A stretch of 64,000 nucleotides of DNA from Bradyrhizobium sp. dw_78. GTDB lineage: Bacteria > Pseudomonadota > Alphaproteobacteria > Rhizobiales > Xanthobacteraceae. The notes below the pieces were generated by a model. It was not told where the DNA came from, made no database searches, and saw only the letters and a list, made by a program, of their open reading frames with translations. The stretch spans positions 1 to 64,000 of the forward strand of contig NZ_JAAVUS010000014.1 in NCBI RefSeq assembly GCF_018449525.1, read 5' to 3'. The translations under genes and the position numbers were made by a program. Of this stretch, positions 63,003-64,000 are shown piece after piece. How positions within the stretch are numbered: the first letter of the stretch is position 1; each line of letters opens with the position of its first letter.

Positions 63003-63998
63003 TCAAGCTTTGCCGGTTGCCGTTCGCTGCGGCAATCCCTCATAGGCGGCGACGATCCGCGCCACCAATTCGTGGCGGATCACGTCCTCGGCGGTGAATT
63101 TCACCTGCGCGATGCCCTCGACGCCATCGAGCAGCTTGACGGCTTCGGCGAGGCCGGAAGTCTGGCCGTTCGGCAGATCGACCTGGCTCGGATCGCCGGT
63201 GATGATCATGCGGCTGTTTTCGCCAAGCCGCGTCAGGAACATCTTCATCTGCATGGACGTCGTGTTCTGCGCTTCGTCCAGGATGATGGCGGCGTTGGTC
63301 AGGGTGCGGCCACGCATGAAGGCAAGCGGCGCGATCTCGATCTCGCCGGCTTGCAGCGCACGCTCGACGACCCGCGCATCCATCAGGTCGTACAGCGCAT
63401 CGTAGATCGGCCTCAAATAGGGATCGACCTTCTCGCGCAAATCGCCGGGCAGGAAGCCGAGCCGCTCGCCGGCCTCTACCGCGGGCCGCGACAGGATGAT
63501 GCGGTCGACTTCCTTGCGTTCGAACAATTGCGCGGCCTGCGCCACCGCAAGCCAGGTTTTGCCGGTGCCGGCGGGGCCGATGCCGAACACCAGCTCATGC
63601 CGCTTGAGCGCGCGGATATAGGCGTCCTGCGCCGCGGTACGCGCCCGCACCGGACGCTTGCGCAAATTGATCGTCTCGAACGAAGGCTTGGCGGACTTGG
63701 CGTCGAATTCGAACAGCGAGCCTTGCGCCAGCACGGCGCGGATCGCGCCTTCAACGTCGCCCTGCGCCAGATCATGGCCTTGTGTCGCCTGCGCGTACAG
63801 GGTCTCCAGCACGCGCCGCGCGGCATCGCAGCCGTCGCGGGTGCCCGCGATGGTGACGTGGTTGCCGCGCGAATCGACCACGACGTTAAGCCGGCGTTCG
63901 ATCAGAGCTAAATTCTGTCCGTAGGGGCCGACCAGCGCCGACGCGGCCCTGTTGTCGTCGAAGTCGATGACGACCTGTGTATCGGGCGGGATCGGCAT
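63003..63998 (-). CDS. PhoH family ATPase (YbeZ)
   Basis: 331 aa from the ATG at the very right edge; the true start could lie outside the window, though the beginning (VVIDFDDNRAASALVGPYGQ) agrees with relatives. N-terminal KH-like piece, then a P-loop NTPase: GPAGTGKTWLAVAQA (Walker A), AAIILDEAQNTTSMQMKMFL (Walker B) and MIITGDPSQVDLP. Partner of YbeY in RNA metabolism by operon association. Confidence 0.93.
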   Translation of the reverse strand: MPIPPDTQVVIDFDDNRAASALVGPYGQNLALIERRLNVVVDSRGNHVTIAGTRDGCDAARRVLETLYAQATQGHDLAQGDVEGAIRAVLAQGSLFEFDAKSAKPSFETINLRKRPVRARTAAQDAYIRALKRHELVFGIGPAGTGKTWLAVAQAAQLFERKEVDRIILSRPAVEAGERLGFLPGDLREKVDPYLRPIYDALYDLMDARVVERALQAGEIEIAPLAFMRGRTLTNAAIILDEAQNTTSMQMKMFLTRLGENSRMIITGDPSQVDLPNGQTSGLAEAVKLLDGVEGIAQVKFTAEDVIRHELVARIVAAYEGLPQRTATGKA

Positions 63999-64000
63999 GT

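Overview
The window looks like a stretch of core chromosome from a Bradyrhizobium-like alphaproteobacterium (Nitrobacteraceae, Hyphomicrobiales). The evidence is high GC, an Irr protein with its haem-regulatory Cys at 29 and His triplet at 117-119 as in B. japonicum, AddAB instead of RecBCD, an AccD without zinc cysteines, a TsaE-AmgK fusion, many GTGA/ATGA stop-start overlaps, and several families of dispersed palindromic repeats that I recognise from that family. No rRNA, tRNA, CRISPR array, prophage or complete insertion sequence was seen.

Layout. 0-14.3 kb (+ strand): a partial FYDLN-domain gene (minus), then aroA-cmk-rpsA, sppA, ihfB, lapA-like, trpF-trpB-trpA, accD-folC and a chemotaxis receptor. 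A small minus-strand DUF559 nuclease gene between two 49-bp inverted repeats interrupts trpB/trpA. 14.3-27.2 kb (minus): PAS histidine kinase, tsaE-amgK fusion, PilZ protein, murU-like transferase, addB, addA, trxA. 27.4-31.7 kb (minus): ubiE-ubiB-coaBC-dut, where CoaBC carries an N-terminal ribbon-helix-helix domain with a 13-bp palindrome in front of its start. 31.8-38.9 kb: mutM, two SH3-domain exported proteins, a protease-like protein that has lost its catalytic residues, a MoeB/ThiF-like enzyme, an 840-bp repeat-filled gap, a 2-hydroxyacid dehydrogenase and irr. 39-42.5 kb: a candidate 49-codon leader ORF, fabA, fabB, fabI and a GST. 42.6-46.1 kb: divergent katG/oxyR between two similar terminators. 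46.1-56.7 kb (minus): the translation/RNA operon rimP-nusA-ylxR-infB-rbfA-truB-rpsO-pnp, with a promoter plus terminator in front of rimP. 56.8-64 kb: a DUF2336 gene (+), then minus-strand trmB, a PraR-like regulator, lnt, corC, ybeY and phoH.

The genes cover aromatic amino acid and tryptophan synthesis, fatty-acid synthesis (accD, fabA/B/I), folate, CoA and ubiquinone cofactors, nucleotide pools (cmk, dut), DNA repair (addAB, mutM), peptidoglycan salvage (amgK/murU), oxidative stress (katG/oxyR/trxA), iron control (irr) and ribosome/RNA metabolism. The most unusual signals are the DUF559-repeat cassette inside the trp operon, the DNA-binding domain fused to CoaBC with its matching palindrome, the leader ORF and hairpin ahead of fabA, a cloverleaf-like repeat at 36.1 kb, and the candidate attenuator ahead of rimP.
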